Part shown: piece by piece, positions 1-14,991 of the stretch
How the letters are laid out: each line of letters opens with the position of its first letter
Position numbering within the stretch: position 1 is the first letter of the stretch
DNA from: Eutrigla gurnardus
Lineage: Eukaryota > Chordata > Actinopteri > Perciformes > Triglidae
Assembly (NCBI GenBank): GCA_963514095.1
Contig: OY741285.1
Coordinates: 9,487,116-9,551,115 of the forward strand
DNA length: 64,000 bases
Direction of reading: 5' to 3'
Translations under genes and position numbers: made by a program
The notes under the pieces: model-generated
The model's input: the letters and a program-made list of their open reading frames with translations, nothing else
Told to the model about the DNA's origin: nothing
The model's database searches: none

Positions 1-1989
1 TATTTTGCAATATATATATTTTCTAAATATAATGGATACATTCACACTATGTCCATCCCATATGTTTGTTTGTTGATGTGGATTTCTGCCCACAGTCACG
101 CTGTACTTTCCATTTCCGGCTGACTCACCCTGACGAGGCAGACGTTCACGGAAAGCTTTCAAGAAGCTCCCATAACTCGGTTTGCTTGTAACCGGAAAGC
201 TTGAATTCATGACTGTAGCCTGATTTGTAATACCTTCATATGTGTAAGGATGCCTACTCTTGTCATGCCCTTCAATATATCCTATGAAGTACATTTTGAA
301 TACATGAATTAATTCAGGCAAATTATCAGGATAAACAGTTTGAAGCATAATGTTTAGTTTTTAGTAAAAAATAAATATCTGGGGATTTTACAGTAAACAC
401 AATGTGCATGTGTCTGTTAGACAATGCTTTGCCCAACACAGGCCACTGATGCAAGTCATAGACAATTCCCATTGTTCCAGAGGCAACAATGTCTCATTCA
501 ACTGCTCTGACCGTGGCCAGATACCAGCGGCCAATTACTGGCTGGTTATCCCCCCCCCCCCCCCTTTCCCCCTATTACAGACAGCAGGTGACTTAACCTG
601 CACTAGATATGTGAATGTTTGTGTGTGTAGTGTTTATTAGACAGTATGACATGAGCATATGACCGAGCATGTGACTCGAGTCCACATGTCCAGTCTGTGG
701 ATGCCATGTCACATGATTTGGGCTTAAAACAGACCCATGAAACAGATGTGACTTATTTGATGACTGAACTCCCAACGTGACATTTTGAACTCTTGGCAGA
801 ATGGGCCCCATATCCTGAGACAGAGAAGACCTGAAGCAGTTATTGAACTTGAATTATATCTCGTTTGTATTAGATGTAAAATTTTTTATTGGTAATTTCA
901 GCTGCACTACACACAAAATGTAATTTAACCCATCACAGCGACATTGACTTCCGTTTCATAACCAACCACATCTAATCTGCTAATCTGGAAAAGTATTTAC
1001 TGCAAAATGTGTGAGACTTTCACAATGTCTATTTAAGATGACGTAGAAAACTTTTCAGGAATGCAGTTTTTGACCACCGTAATACATTCTCTTCTTTTAG
1101 CTCTGATTTTGGTCTCCTGTGGGAAATATCAGTCTGTTCTCAGCAACAGTGAATGCTATTTACACCAGCTATTTGCCAGCTGGTGTACTGTGAGAGTGAA
1201 CCACAAGCCTAAACTCTAGGGATGCAAAATCAAAACAATGAGCTCAAAGGTGCTAAAACGCTCGTTATAGCCTAGTTGAGGGGAACTGCACACATTTCAC
1301 ATAGGACATAATTTGATCCATTGTTGTTCTACAAATATTGAGTGGTTTTAAGGGATGTTATGACTTTAACTGCTGTTTGCAACAGACATTATCTCTGCAT
1401 CTGACAGTAAGAGAATAGATGCATGTCAGCATAGCAGTTATAGTTTGTGTAGCGTATATTATATGTGTTTGGCAAAAGGGTATTTAAGTGCAAACCTTCA
1501 CCCATAAACCCCACAAAGTCCAACCAAGGCTTAATGTACAGCTTCCCTGTCCTGAGTCCCTGGGGTGCCAGCTAGTCCTTGCCCCAGGAAGGTTGTCGTC
1601 ATAGCAACCACGCCATCAGCGGGGAGAAAATAAACCCACACTGACAAAGATGACACTGCTAAACTCACACAGAGAGTCTATCTGCGGATTGTCGGATCGT
1701 GTATGTTTTAATGTGTGAATTATTTGAATGAGAGGTCGTAATGCACACACAGGCTTCGTGTCCGCACAGGCCCACTTGTCCTTTACATGGGAAGAGTTCA
1801 TTAAAATGATTTATTATGAGGATGACGTAGACGTGCCTGTCAAGATATGTCTTAGGGGCATTTATCACCCATGGTGAATATATAAAAAAAACACCAGAAC
1901 CAATCTGTTGTGATAACACAGACACATATTAAAACCTCACGAGCACTTAAACACACGCGTAGACACAGTCTCGTTGAGAATAAACTGAC
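1..1989 (-). other. rundc3a: rundc3a intron 1 (partial)
   Basis: This AT-rich stretch lies 3' of the rundc3a first-exon donor on the minus strand. I saw no second rundc3a exon (the start of the RUN domain) in it, so intron 1 runs off the left edge. It contains a run of about 15 C at 550-564 and otherwise no recognisable gene or repeat. Confidence 0.6.
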
Positions 1990-2096
1990 CTGCACACGGT
2001 GATGAGGTTTTTTCGCTCCACCGCCACGTTCCGAGAGGACGCTTTCTTCGAGACGTCTCCCATGGCCATCGCTGCCTGCAAACAGCCGGGCTCCAT
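1990..2096 (-). CDS. rundc3a: RUN domain-containing protein 3A, first coding exon (partial gene)
   Basis: The minus-strand ATG at 2096 opens 35 codons plus two bases, ending at a CAG|GTCAGT donor (exon edge 1990). The peptide begins MEPGCLQAAMAMG and contains KKASSRNVAVERKNLITVC, which is the near-invariant N-terminus of RUNDC3A just before the RUN domain; the split AG codon would complete the next Arg. RUNDC3A is a neuronal Rap2-interacting (RPIP8) effector known from vertebrate brain and endocrine cells. Only this exon is in the window; the RUN domain and coiled coil lie off the left edge. The human gene is on 17q21, matching the other genes here. RUNDC3B has a similar N-terminus and is the main alternative; synteny favours 3A. 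Confidence 0.9.
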
Positions 2097-2300
2097 CCGG
2101 GAGGAGGCAGCCCTGGAATCAAAGGGACCCCTCCCTGTCGTCCACCGGACCTGCTCATCCACTTCTGGACGCCGGAGAGGATGCTGCTGCCTGCGCGCCA
2201 GAGCCGCTGACAGCCGGCGGCGGGACTATATCTCACAGCGGAGGAAACGGAGCTCAGGCATCAGATACACATGACACGTAGTGTGTTGTTTTTAGTATTA
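2097..2300 (-). promoter_or_regulatory. rundc3a: GC-rich 5' end of rundc3a
   Basis: A GC- and CpG-rich block surrounds and precedes the rundc3a start codon, standing out against AT-rich flanks. It probably holds the 5' UTR and promoter. No TATA box was identified, and the exact transcription start cannot be read from the sequence. Confidence 0.5.
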
Positions 2301-5082
<2,782 letters not shown>

Positions 5083-8000
5083 TCATAAGATGGTCTCCAG
5101 CTCTTTCAGCGATAAGCAGCTGTCTGCATCGTCTGCTCCGGGCGTTTGGGCTGCAGATGACTTTTGACTAAGACTTCTGGCGTCATGATTTCCCTTGGTG
5201 CCTCTGGCGTGCCTGGCGAAAACCCCAGACTCCGTCCCCCCGGGCTTCCACACAGCCAGGCCGGAGGTCTCGGTATCACCGGGCACGTATCCGGGCAGGC
5301 TGGTTTGCGGGTGGAGGGAGCCGTGGCGTGGCGGCCTGACCCCCGACCCTCCGCCGACAGCACCACCAGAGCCCACGACACCTCCAGTGAAGGAAAGAGC
5401 TCTGGAATTGGCGGCAGACAAGCTGACGCTGTGGGTGGTGGTGTGTGACATCATACCGCCGTAGTAACAGCTGCCTCCACTGCTGGTCATCCTGGCTTTC
5501 TGTTTGAGGTCCAGTGCAAGGCTGCGTCTTGACCACGCCTTCTTTACCTCTGCCTGCACCTGAAGACAGGAAGAGGGAGAAAAAACAGAAAGCTAGGTCT
5601 GTCCTTAAATCTGAGTCCAGGCTCTAAAATGATCTAAATGATGGCTTTATTACCTCTCCATTACAGAAACAATATATAAATGCCACGAAAAAGCCCTGGA
5701 AACATGAAATTGAGATTTTGTTAAAAAGAAGTACACCACAGTTTTGTATCTAAATATTGAAAAAGTAACTTATTTGCTTTCTTGCCAAGAGTTAGATGAG
5801 AATATAAATACCATCGATCTTCTCATCTAAACTGCAGGTCAAACATCAATAAACTGCATTTAGGCTTCATGATAAATCTTGGCAAGAAAGAGAATAAGTA
5901 TGTTTTGCAAATGTTGAACCAGAGTTTCTAAAGGTGTTTTCTGACCTGGGATGAATTGAAGAACATCTCATAATGCATTTGCACCTGCCACAGCAGCCCG
6001 GTGACCTCAGTGTAGGGAAGAGCCATGAACACCATGTAGTGAACTCCAAACAAGGGCATGAGGACTAACGTGGACTTCAGCAGCTTCCTGCAGATAAAGA
6101 GTATAAACATTCATGTAAAACTCTCTGGTCGAAGGATGGCATTGTTTTTACACTGAGAGGGGGGAAAGAAATATTACCGATATTGCTTCCGAGGGTCCAA
6201 TTTACCAGTGTTTGTTTCCCACAGTTTAGAGGCAAGTACACGTATTATGTTGACAAAGAGGAGGAAATTCACCTGCAGGGGGCAGAGGTGTACAGAAAGG
6301 CTGCAGTCAAGTGTAAAATATCCTTTCATAGTATTAAAATAAAAATCTCTTACAACAATGGCTGCCAGAATGGGAACTTGATAGATCCACTTCAGGTTTC
6401 CTGCACTGATGTCCCAACATCTGAGTGTAGAAACAGGGGAGTTAAATTGTGCTACGCGTGTCATGTTATTATTAGATAGATGAATGCATAACATGACTCA
6501 CTGTGTGTCTGCCAGCGATGCTCGAGCGCTGACCCACACGGACACAAACACCGCGGGAACACCTGAGATGAGAGTCCAGAAAGCATGAGGAATTATCAGT
6601 CTGTTAAACTGTTAGCAGCCTTTGTTTTAACAAGGCATCCGGTCCGATACAGCAGCTTACCCCAACCTATGATGGTGAGGGCCCATAAGTAGTTCTTGTC
6701 AGAGAGGAAGGCCATGAAGATGAGGCTGTGTAGGTACAAGCCCTCCACCAGGATCCAGTAATGATTGGTCGCCAGGAAATAAAGGAAGAGAGTAACGGCA
6801 ACTTTACAGCCAGCCTGAGGACACGAAGCAGAACATGAAGGAACCAAAAAATTAAATGCAAGAGAAGTGGGAGGGAAATTATTAGCAATTAAGCCCAAAA
6901 TATCAAACCACTCCTTTCAAATACATCTTACTTTCTATACTGATCTTATTAGAACATGAGCTGATATTGCATCCTACAAAACACTATGAAAAAATGACGT
7001 ATAAATGGTGATACATTTTAAAAAATCCTATTGTTTACCATATGGGGCTTCTGTGCAGTGAACTCGGACTCAGCCTCTCTGTCTTCAGATATGAAGTAGA
7101 GCACAGCATCCTTCACAAAAATGCTGACTGCTCGACATATGAAGGAGGTGAAGAGGTGAATGTGGATGTAATTGCGCGTGCAGTGGAGACGCCTGAAAGG
7201 TTAACGGACAAATACTTTCAGCCGTACATCACCGAGGTTGGAGACAATACTGTGAATTCCAATTATTTTGTGGTTCGGTTTGATTTATTTTGGGTTTCTC
7301 ACTTGAAATAACAGAGGATGGAGACGGCCACCAGCAGCGACGCTAGAGAAATGGAGTAGCCGACGGTGTACATGAGATGGAGTCTCTCGAACACCTTCTG
7401 AAACAAAAACACAAACACACTTGGAAGTGTGCAATAGACGCCAGAGAAAACACCAGGTGCGTGTCCATACGCGAGCACGTACCTCCTCTTGGCTCCTGTG
7501 GTTGGAGGTCAAGTACGTGGTGCACTCGGTGTAGTTGGCCCAGGTGCGGTTGAGGCTGGGCACCTGCACCCAGCTCCCTGAAGCATCGCACTGGCGGTAG
7601 GCTCGCCCTGGGTCACGGGAGGGCAGGACAACGAGACGATGCACTTTAGAGCACAGACTAGGACAAACGCAGGTGTATTGGTTCTGCATGTCAGTGTCTC
7701 CCACCTCTGTGGTTGAAGTCGTAGATGTACTCTGGACACGGCACCGACACCAGCTGACCCGCTCTGCTCCGTGGCCAGCAGGTGATGCCGTCCCACTCCG
7801 GGATACAGTCACCTTCTTCACAGATCATGGGAAACAGCTGTTATATGTTTTCACATGTTATATTTTTTGATAATTTCCCCCTAATACAGCTGTATGGTGA
7901 ATACTCAGGCTACAGTCAGGCTGCCAGTTGGTTTAAGACATATTAAGATCATTTAAGTACCAATACAGCAATGTAAAAATACTTCATTGAAAGTAAAAGT

Positions 8001-11000
8001 CCTGCATTCAAATGTTTACTTATGTAAATATAAGCAGCAAAATATACGTGAACTATCATCAGTAGAAGTACTCTTTTTTACTGTCACATTAATGTAATAT
8101 TAGTTATCTCTGATGATGCATCATGTCTCATAACCTCATCATAAACTTGAATCTGAAATATAACTCAAGTTAAATTAATTGTAGTAAAAAATACAAAATT
8201 TCCCTGTGGTGGCCTATAATACATAAAATCTCATATTTTCATACAGATTTATATTAGAGTATTTAGCATGACATATGTGGACAGAAGTGTTCGCTGTGTC
8301 TCTCTCCACTGGGGCTCCCTCTCATATAATTCCCCTTTAAATAGATCAGTGAAGCAGTTTATCATCAGCCTCTGCGTCATATTGTGAATGAAACATGGCT
8401 CGCTATTGTCTGCACCTAAATTCAACTCTGTAATCACAAAGGTACTGCTCAGCAGGATATTAAACGGGTGTTATATCTGATCCTAAATAAATCATTTGAT
8501 GCAATAAATACGTTTTCTGATTATATATTTGGACGTGCACTCCTTGACCTCTCATGTTTTTAATACCAACAGCGGACCTTACTTCCCTAATAGGAAGAGA
8601 TTTTTAATATTCGGAAATATGGAAAAAAAAAAAACTCTTCCAGTTGCCATATTCAACACTGCTTCACTGCTGACTCTTCACCTGAAGTGAATGTTTAAAT
8701 GTCTTTTTATAGATGGATGATTAGTCATGACTAAGAGACACTGAACTCATGGAGCCAATTCAATGATACAAACTTCACAAATATTTATTTTATACATATT
8801 TTATACACTTTTACACTTCCTGGGGTTGACTTCCACATGCTGGGATGAACTGGTTTCCTTAGATGACTGTCCCTTCTTTTAATGAATGATCAAAAGTGGC
8901 TTACAAACCTTTAACCAGGGACAAATGTGCCTGGATGTTCCTCTCACACTTGGCGTGAGCACCAATCAGAACGTAGATCTGCTCATCTCGTGTGATGACA
9001 TCATCAGAGTCTATCTGTAACAAGAAGAGAGATGACAAGTGATTAAGACAAGTATGTGAGAGAGTGTGATACGAGGAATACCAGCAAGTTCTCATGCTGT
9101 ATATGGAATGAAATGCAAAGTACAAAACTTCAAATAAATCTGAAATACCAAGAGCATGCTTTCTTGACTGGTTGCTCGGTATTTGTCCAACCCACAAGAG
9201 CAACTTGCTCATCTGAGCAGCTATACCATTTAATGGACTCAAAGATTCCTATTCAAAGTCTCTTTCCAGCGGGGGGCGATTCAACAACCACAATCCCTCC
9301 AGGAGGATCTGATGTGCTGCCTCCAGGTGTTGTGAAATAATTGTGTGATGGTGCGGTATGTCATGATCCCTCGCCAAACACACGGTTTTCTTTTCTCAGC
9401 GGCGGGGTTGCCCCCCGTGCCACATGGGGGCCTTGTCCTCAGGACCCCGGCCGTGCAGGTGAGAGCTGGTCTACACAGGCAGCTTTGTGTTCCCGAATAC
9501 ATTTCACGACAGAGCAGCAAAACTAGCAACTAGACAACTCCACGTGAGAACTGATTGAGTGGCGGAAGAGGACAGAGAGAGAGAGAGAGAGAGGATTAGG
9601 CAGAAAGAAACAAGTCATATACATGTCATTTATGATAATATGTGCCTCACAGGGGACAATGAGTTTACTTTTGATATTTTAAGCACTAATACTTCTCTGC
9701 TACTTGAAATATGGTAGTTTTAGTTGTGTTTTTACACACATTTGTTGTATGTGTTGGTACTTTTACTTTTTCACCACTGCTCTTCCCAGCAGGATAAGGA
9801 AAATGTCCCACTCTTGTTTAACAAACAGGAACCATTTATGTAGATTGATATGTGATAATAACATTCTTGGCATAAGCCATTAAAATAAACCATCAATGGG
9901 TGAACAGTGTTTCTAGTACTAGCACTCAGAATGCCCAACAGTTATCATGTCCTACTGTGATTTGTTCAGGAGGGGAAGCCAAAGTCAATAGAGACCTATT
10001 GAGCAGCTCAAACCACTTGCTGTTGTTGTTGTTGTGTAGGGGAATGTGGACACACCATGTTGGCAATCCCATTTAAACGCATTAATTAGATATTTAAGTC
10101 TTATGTCAAACAAAGTCCCAACAAAACAGCCTCATATTCAATACAAGCCTTATGGTGAAGCCGTTCCTGTTTTAACAGGGAGTGTTAGCAGAAAATCCAG
10201 GCTTAGACATCGCCTTCCCTTTGTGTGATAATTGAATCTGCTCCCTCTGTCCTTCGCTCCGTAAAGTGATTTTCAGGATGACTGAGCAGGAGGTTGTTTA
10301 GTCTGAGGTCGACACTCAGGATTGACCCGGCGAAGAGAGAAACGGGAGGCGGCGGTGGTCAGATGTGAGCTGCAGGAAGGGTCACGCTTCAGTAGGTGAA
10401 GGGGTGAAAGGGGTCAGAGCTGTTTGTTTGGTAATTAAGCAGCACACAGGTGATTTGTGATGGTGGAGATTGAGGGCTCTTGTGTGTTACCTATTTCAAT
10501 CCTCTACTGTTCTCAAAGTCGTATACTTGGACATAAGATTTTGTAAGCAAATTTGCAAAATATCCTATATTCTATCCTATTGTGAAAACATTGTGCATTA
10601 GCTCAATCCTCTGGGACCTGGTTTCTTCCTATTTCCGCTATTAAAAGGCTTTTTAAAGGCGTTTTTCCTCATCCGATGGAGGGTCCTGAAGCCATATGCT
10701 GTCCAGATTGTGAAGCCCTCTGAGGCACATGAGTGATTTGTGATTTCGGGCTGGATAAATCAAATTTAATTGAAATGTAACTTAAGAACAAGAGCGTTGC
10801 CAGTTCGATTTTTCCACATGGACGAAAATGGATTATGACCAGGTAGCTGGAGAGATGCCAGTTCACTTCCTGGGTCCTGAGGTGCCCTTAAGCAAGGTAC
10901 TGGATACCCAAACTGCTCCCCGAGCGCTGAATAGTATAGCTGCCCACTGTTCCTAATACTAAGATGGGTAAAATTTCAATTTCTACATAGATGTGTGAGA

Positions 11001-11611
11001 AAAAAACGTTCATCATCTATTAGCTGTTGTTGATGATTAGTTTTTCTTGTTGAAGGGTTTGTTCTGCAAATAACCTAAACTAAATTATTCCATAACACCT
11101 CATTGTTAAAAAGAAAACTCCACTCATCTATTGGTCAGTCTTGCTGGTGAATGGTTGGAACATTTCCCTCCAAGCATGAGATAAATCTATGTCCAAAATT
11201 CAAACGATCAAAGAAAGTCACAGATACATGACATTTTCTACATTTCGCTCAAAGTTTTAGGATTATTTCTGAGTCATATTATAGTGTAAGATATGATGCT
11301 TCTGTGTGAAAAGTTTAAATTTAGAACAGAAAAGCCCTCCTTTGATCCTTTGAAAGTATTTGTCATAGTCATGTTGGCTTCAGAAATGAAAAGTAAAAGC
11401 AAAGCAAAAAAGAAATCTATTTTAGAGTTGCAAAATGTAGATTTTAAATGATGTTTGTAGACAAAAAGGAAAACTATAGTTGTGAAACCCACTAAAAGCG
11501 AAGTAATCATTCACTTGAACAGTAAGATAAGTAGAATACACTTACCAGTGCAGTCACCATTAAGACAGTGTGGAAAAGAGCCAGGGCACCAGTTCCCTGT
11601 GCAGATAACAT
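5083..11611 (-). CDS. pth1rb: Parathyroid hormone receptor (class B GPCR), PTH3R/pth1rb type
   Basis: Thirteen minus-strand exons join in phase into 564 codons: 11546-11611, 8909-9014, 7705-7815, 7483-7607, 7303-7397, 7039-7192, 6661-6814, 6502-6562, 6354-6420, 6178-6272, 5946-6087, 5654-5695, 5083-5559. Exon 1 encodes a 22-residue signal peptide. The ectodomain has the six class B cysteines (about residues 46, 61, 70, 84, 101, 123) and the PTHR signatures CPEYIYDFNHR and NRTWANYTEC. Seven membrane segments follow, with RLHCTRNYIH, IFVKDAVLY, YWILVEGLYLHSL and QVQMHYEMFFNS, then a long Ser-rich tail starting VQAEVKKAW, as in PTH1R. It should couple PTH/PTHrP binding to Gs and Gq at the cell surface. 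The extra ectodomain exon of mammalian PTH1R is absent and extracellular loop 1 is short. Neighbouring taco1, kcnh6 and dcaf7 suggest the PTH3R paralogue rather than PTH1R proper; PTH2R is excluded by the tail. The exon 3 acceptor is ambiguous by one codon. Confidence 0.93.
10845..10990. repeat. Degenerate interspersed repeat (fish SINE/LINE-derived)
   Basis: This stretch, in intron 1 of the pth receptor gene, reads like a decayed copy of a very common teleost repeat: 'ggtgcccttaagcaaggtac', then 'ctgctccccgagcgct', 'gctgcccactg' and a final 'gatgggtaaaattt'. I recognise the word order from fish genomes but cannot name the family without a repeat library. It is short and no target duplication was found. 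Confidence 0.5.
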
Positions 11612-12193
11612 GACCTCTTTTCAACTGAGGACGTTTAATCACCATCAGATCATCTTATCCTTCTCGGATTGCATTGAAGGAACTTGTATCCAAAAGTCAA
11701 GGACAGTTCTTCTCTGGTATCCCATCGGTGCTCCTTGTATTTTTCTTACCTGCAGATTGTAGTTATTTTTGTTTCCTCTGTCAATTTTAGGATTTTCTTG
11801 ACCTTTGGTGTGTTTTGTCTTTAAGTGTCTCCACTCTCCGGGCTTCTCCTTGAGACTCAGTGGACATCACTAATCAGGTCTGAGGGACCATGTAGAAGTG
11901 AGTCTGTAATGTGAGAAGAGAGGGGGAAGCACTGTGGACGGAATCTCCTCCTTCTACTATGGACTGGTGTCTATCAGAGATGGCTTGGCCATGATTGGCC
12001 GTGGCTTCGTCCCACTTAACTCTTTGTGCTCCTCTGTTAATGGTCTCTCTGTGTATCTGTGTGTTGTATTTTCCCCTTATCTCCTTCCAGACAAACTAGT
12101 CTAAGCTTTACCACCCAAATACCACATTCTGGTCAAACAAAATTCAGTACGTTCCTGCTTTTGAAACCTGAAAAAGAGACTGGATCACAAGCC

Positions 12194-12256
<63 letters not shown>

Positions 12257-12624
12257 CTAGCAGATATAATGAAATAGATCTGATAGGAAAGACTAGATAA
12301 TAAACAGAAAATCTTCATGGGACAAAGCAAAACGTTTGTGAATATTTGGCATGAAATGATTGGTAGACAGTGTCACCTGCTTCAATCAATCAATTCTTTA
12401 GATAATTATGTGTTTACTCATACAATAATTGTTGCTGTAACATTATTTAAATTTAAATATCGAAATATTTATATTTTCATAACAATAAAAATAATGAATA
12501 AATAATGTCCGTTGGGTTTTTATTCGATTTTTTCATTGTACTTACAAAGTTCTATTCGATTTCAATTACAATGCACAAAAATTAAGCACGTTGTCTTGTC
12601 GGGCTTTTATTTTGAAGGGCCATC
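11612..12624. other. Head-to-head intergenic region, pth receptor and taco1
   Basis: The divergent genes pth receptor (-) and taco1 (+) share this spacer. The left part should hold the receptor promoter and any untranslated 5' exon. No TATA box or clear motif was identified there. It contains the (ATT)n array at 12194-12254, and nothing else was recognised. Confidence 0.5.
12194..12254. repeat. (ATT)n microsatellite, about 60 bp
   Basis: A perfect TTA/ATT trinucleotide array in the spacer between the pth receptor and taco1 genes. The poly-Tyr open frame through it is an artefact. Confidence 0.97.
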
Positions 12625-12660
12625 TGACGTCAATTTCTGACGTCACAACCAGGAAGTCCC
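12625..12660 (+). promoter_or_regulatory. taco1: taco1 proximal promoter: two CREs and an ETS motif
   Basis: Two full palindromic cAMP response elements, TGACGTCA, sit at 12625-12632 and 12638-12645, 13 bp apart start to start, followed by ACCAGGAAGTCC (ETS/GABP-type core) at about 12649-12660. They lie about 200 bp upstream of the taco1 ATG. CREB/ATF and GABP (NRF-2) are known regulators of nuclear genes for mitochondrial proteins, which fits. The binding itself is inferred. Confidence 0.65.
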
Positions 12661-12859
12661 GGTTCCACAACAAGGACAGTAGCAGCTGCGTGTTCTCCTG
12701 ACTTGTCAAAACTGTACGTCTGAAAACTTTAGTTTATTTTATTTATCGATATGTAATATGAATATTTCTACAGTTAAAGGCCTCACCTGCAGACGAAGGC
12801 TCGGGGTTAACTGTACGTCCAGCAGGTGACTGTAACGTTCTCTGGTTGTGTTAGAGGAC

Positions 12860-14690
12860 ATGGTGGGGGCGGCGGTGCTGAGGGCTCTCCGAACCCTGCA
12901 AGCGGCCTCAGGCAGGGTCGCGGGCCCCGCGGAGCTAGTCCTCCCGCCGGCTTCGCGTGCGTTGTGCCCGCCGTGGAGCTCCTCTCCGGTCCGGACGCTG
13001 CAGCTGTGCTCCGCCTTATGTGCCGGACACAACAAGTGGTCAAAGGTGAAACACATTAAGGGCCCTAAAGACGAGGCGAGGGGCCGGATGTTCATGAAGT
13101 TTGGCTTGATGATAAAGATAGCCGTGAAAGGTGAGATTGGTCGACCATAGAAAACCACCAGTGTGAGGGGTTTTCTTGTCAACTACAGCTAAATGCATTG
13201 TTTGTTCCGTATGCAGACGGCGGCTCCAACCCAGACATGAATTTAAACTTAGCCCACATACTGGAGCAATGCAGAACCAAGAACATGCCTAAAGCATCCG
13301 TAGAGGCTGCGATCAAGAGTGCGGTGAGTTGACAACACTGACACATACATAAGGGTTAAATATGAATGAATGCTCCCAACGTGTGTCTGAGGACGGTGTT
13401 TAGCAACAAGAGATCTGAGCTGCTTAAATGCTCCTTAATAGATTCTCCAAGTCTCTGAAAATCTACAGGAGGGATGAACCCCATTTCTTCGTGTGTATTC
13501 TCTCTCTAACCTCTACAGGAAAAGGCTAAGCCAGCGTCCCAACACATGTTTGAAGCTCGGGGGCCCGGTGGGTGTCTGCTGCTCATCGAGGTCCTGACCG
13601 ACAACAACTCACGCAGTCACCAGGAAATCAAACGCCTGCTTAACAAGAACAGGTGAGGACTGGGTCTGTGACTGTATACAGCCAATACACTCTGTTTCAT
13701 GCACAACACCGAAGAGCAAAATTAAAACGGGACAGAGATCAGATATACAGGACAATATAGGGGATGAATGCAGTAATATTTACGCACAATACATGGTCAT
13801 AATAGAGGTTGGTGTGCAAAAGGTCAGAAGCCACTAGATGTCCCTGTTCAAAAACATTTGTCTTAGAAGCTGCCGACACAGATGGAAACAATTCATGTAA
13901 ATTTGCAAAGAGGTCAGCTAATATACAGCTGACATAAAAAAAAATTTAAAAAAAATGTGTTTAATGTATTTAAAATGATCACGTCACATAGTTTTAATGT
14001 AGGATAACGTCTCACACGACTCACCAACAGGGCGATGCTGTCAGACGGAGCCCGCCACAACTTCGACAGGAGGGGTGTGGTGGCGGTGCTGGGCCAGAAC
14101 GTCTCCACAGAGAGAGCTCTGGAGCTGGCCATCGAAGTGGGAGCCGAAGATGTCCAAGAGACCGAGGATGATGAGGAGGAGGAGAAGCCCCTCCTGCAGG
14201 TCAGACATGAAGATCTCAGATCTTATCTGACCAATAAATCTGTTGTCATTTGAGGAAGAAAAAGATGGCAAACGTGATTTATTTTCTGTTTTACATTTTA
14301 AATTTCATATCTAGTTTTGGTGTTTTGGACTGCTGTTTGGATCAGCATGGTCAAAACCTTGGATTTGGGGAAATTATTACAGACGTTTCACCATTTTCTC
14401 ACATTTGATAGACTAGGCGATTAATGAAGACCTTTAATGATGATGAACATTTAATTAATAAATAGTTTCCCTCTCTTCAGTTTATCTGTGACATGGCGGA
14501 CGTGAGGAAGGTGCGGACCTCGCTGGAGAAGCTGGGAATGCAGATCACGTCTGCAGGGCTGGAGTTTGTTCCCCGCGGCCTCTCGTCTCTGGACCAGGAC
14601 CAGCTGGATGCTGCTTCAACGCTGATAGAAGCCCTCAATGACTGTCCTGACGTCGTCCGAGTCTGGGACAACATTCGGGCCGACAGCTGA
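12860..14690 (+). CDS. taco1: Translational activator of cytochrome c oxidase 1 (YebC family)
   Basis: Five exons (12860-13130, 13217-13323, 13519-13652, 14031-14199, 14481-14690) give 296 codons, against 297 residues in human TACO1. Residues 1 to about 55 are Arg/Ala/Leu-rich with almost no acids and look like a mitochondrial targeting peptide. The YebC/TACO1 domain then begins with the family hallmark GHNKWSKVKHIKGPKD and continues through NPDMNLNLAHILEQC, MFEARGPGG and ERALELAIEVGAEDV, with an acidic EDDEEEE stretch before the last exon. In mammals the protein is a mitochondrial-matrix factor needed for efficient translation of the COX1 mRNA. The first in-frame ATG after the upstream stop was taken as start. 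The gene looks complete and undamaged. Confidence 0.97.
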
Positions 14691-14985
14691 GCTCCGACTC
14701 CTGGACACTTGGTGGACACTGAACATCTTCCGTGTGGAATATTTTATTTCACAGAGAAAGGATACGTGTGCTACGTGTCAAAACGCCTCATATTGCTCAT
14801 CGTTTTCAGTATGAAAATATGAGTTTATTGGCCATTTTGATGCTTTCTGTGTGGGACTTGGAAGCAAAATGCAATTGTGGTCCTTGTTAAGATCTAAAGT
14901 GATATTTCTTGAATATATTCTATCGTCAGACTTCACTTACGTTGGTTAAAAATAATTTAAAGACATGCCTCTTCATTGGCTAATC

Positions 14986-14991
14986 AATAAA
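14986..14991 (+). terminator. taco1: taco1 poly(A) signal
   Basis: A canonical AATAAA lies about 300 bp after the taco1 stop codon on the same strand, giving a short 3' UTR. It is the first good signal downstream of the stop. Confidence 0.6.

Noticed and set aside
6271..6284. CTCF-like word CCTGCAGGGGGCAG in the pth receptor gene
   Set aside because: 13 of 14 consensus positions, but it overlaps an exon-intron junction and has no other support.
12826..13182. Alternative and antisense frames over taco1 exon 1
   Set aside because: Shadows of the GC-rich taco1 first exon; the in-phase YebC frame explains the region.
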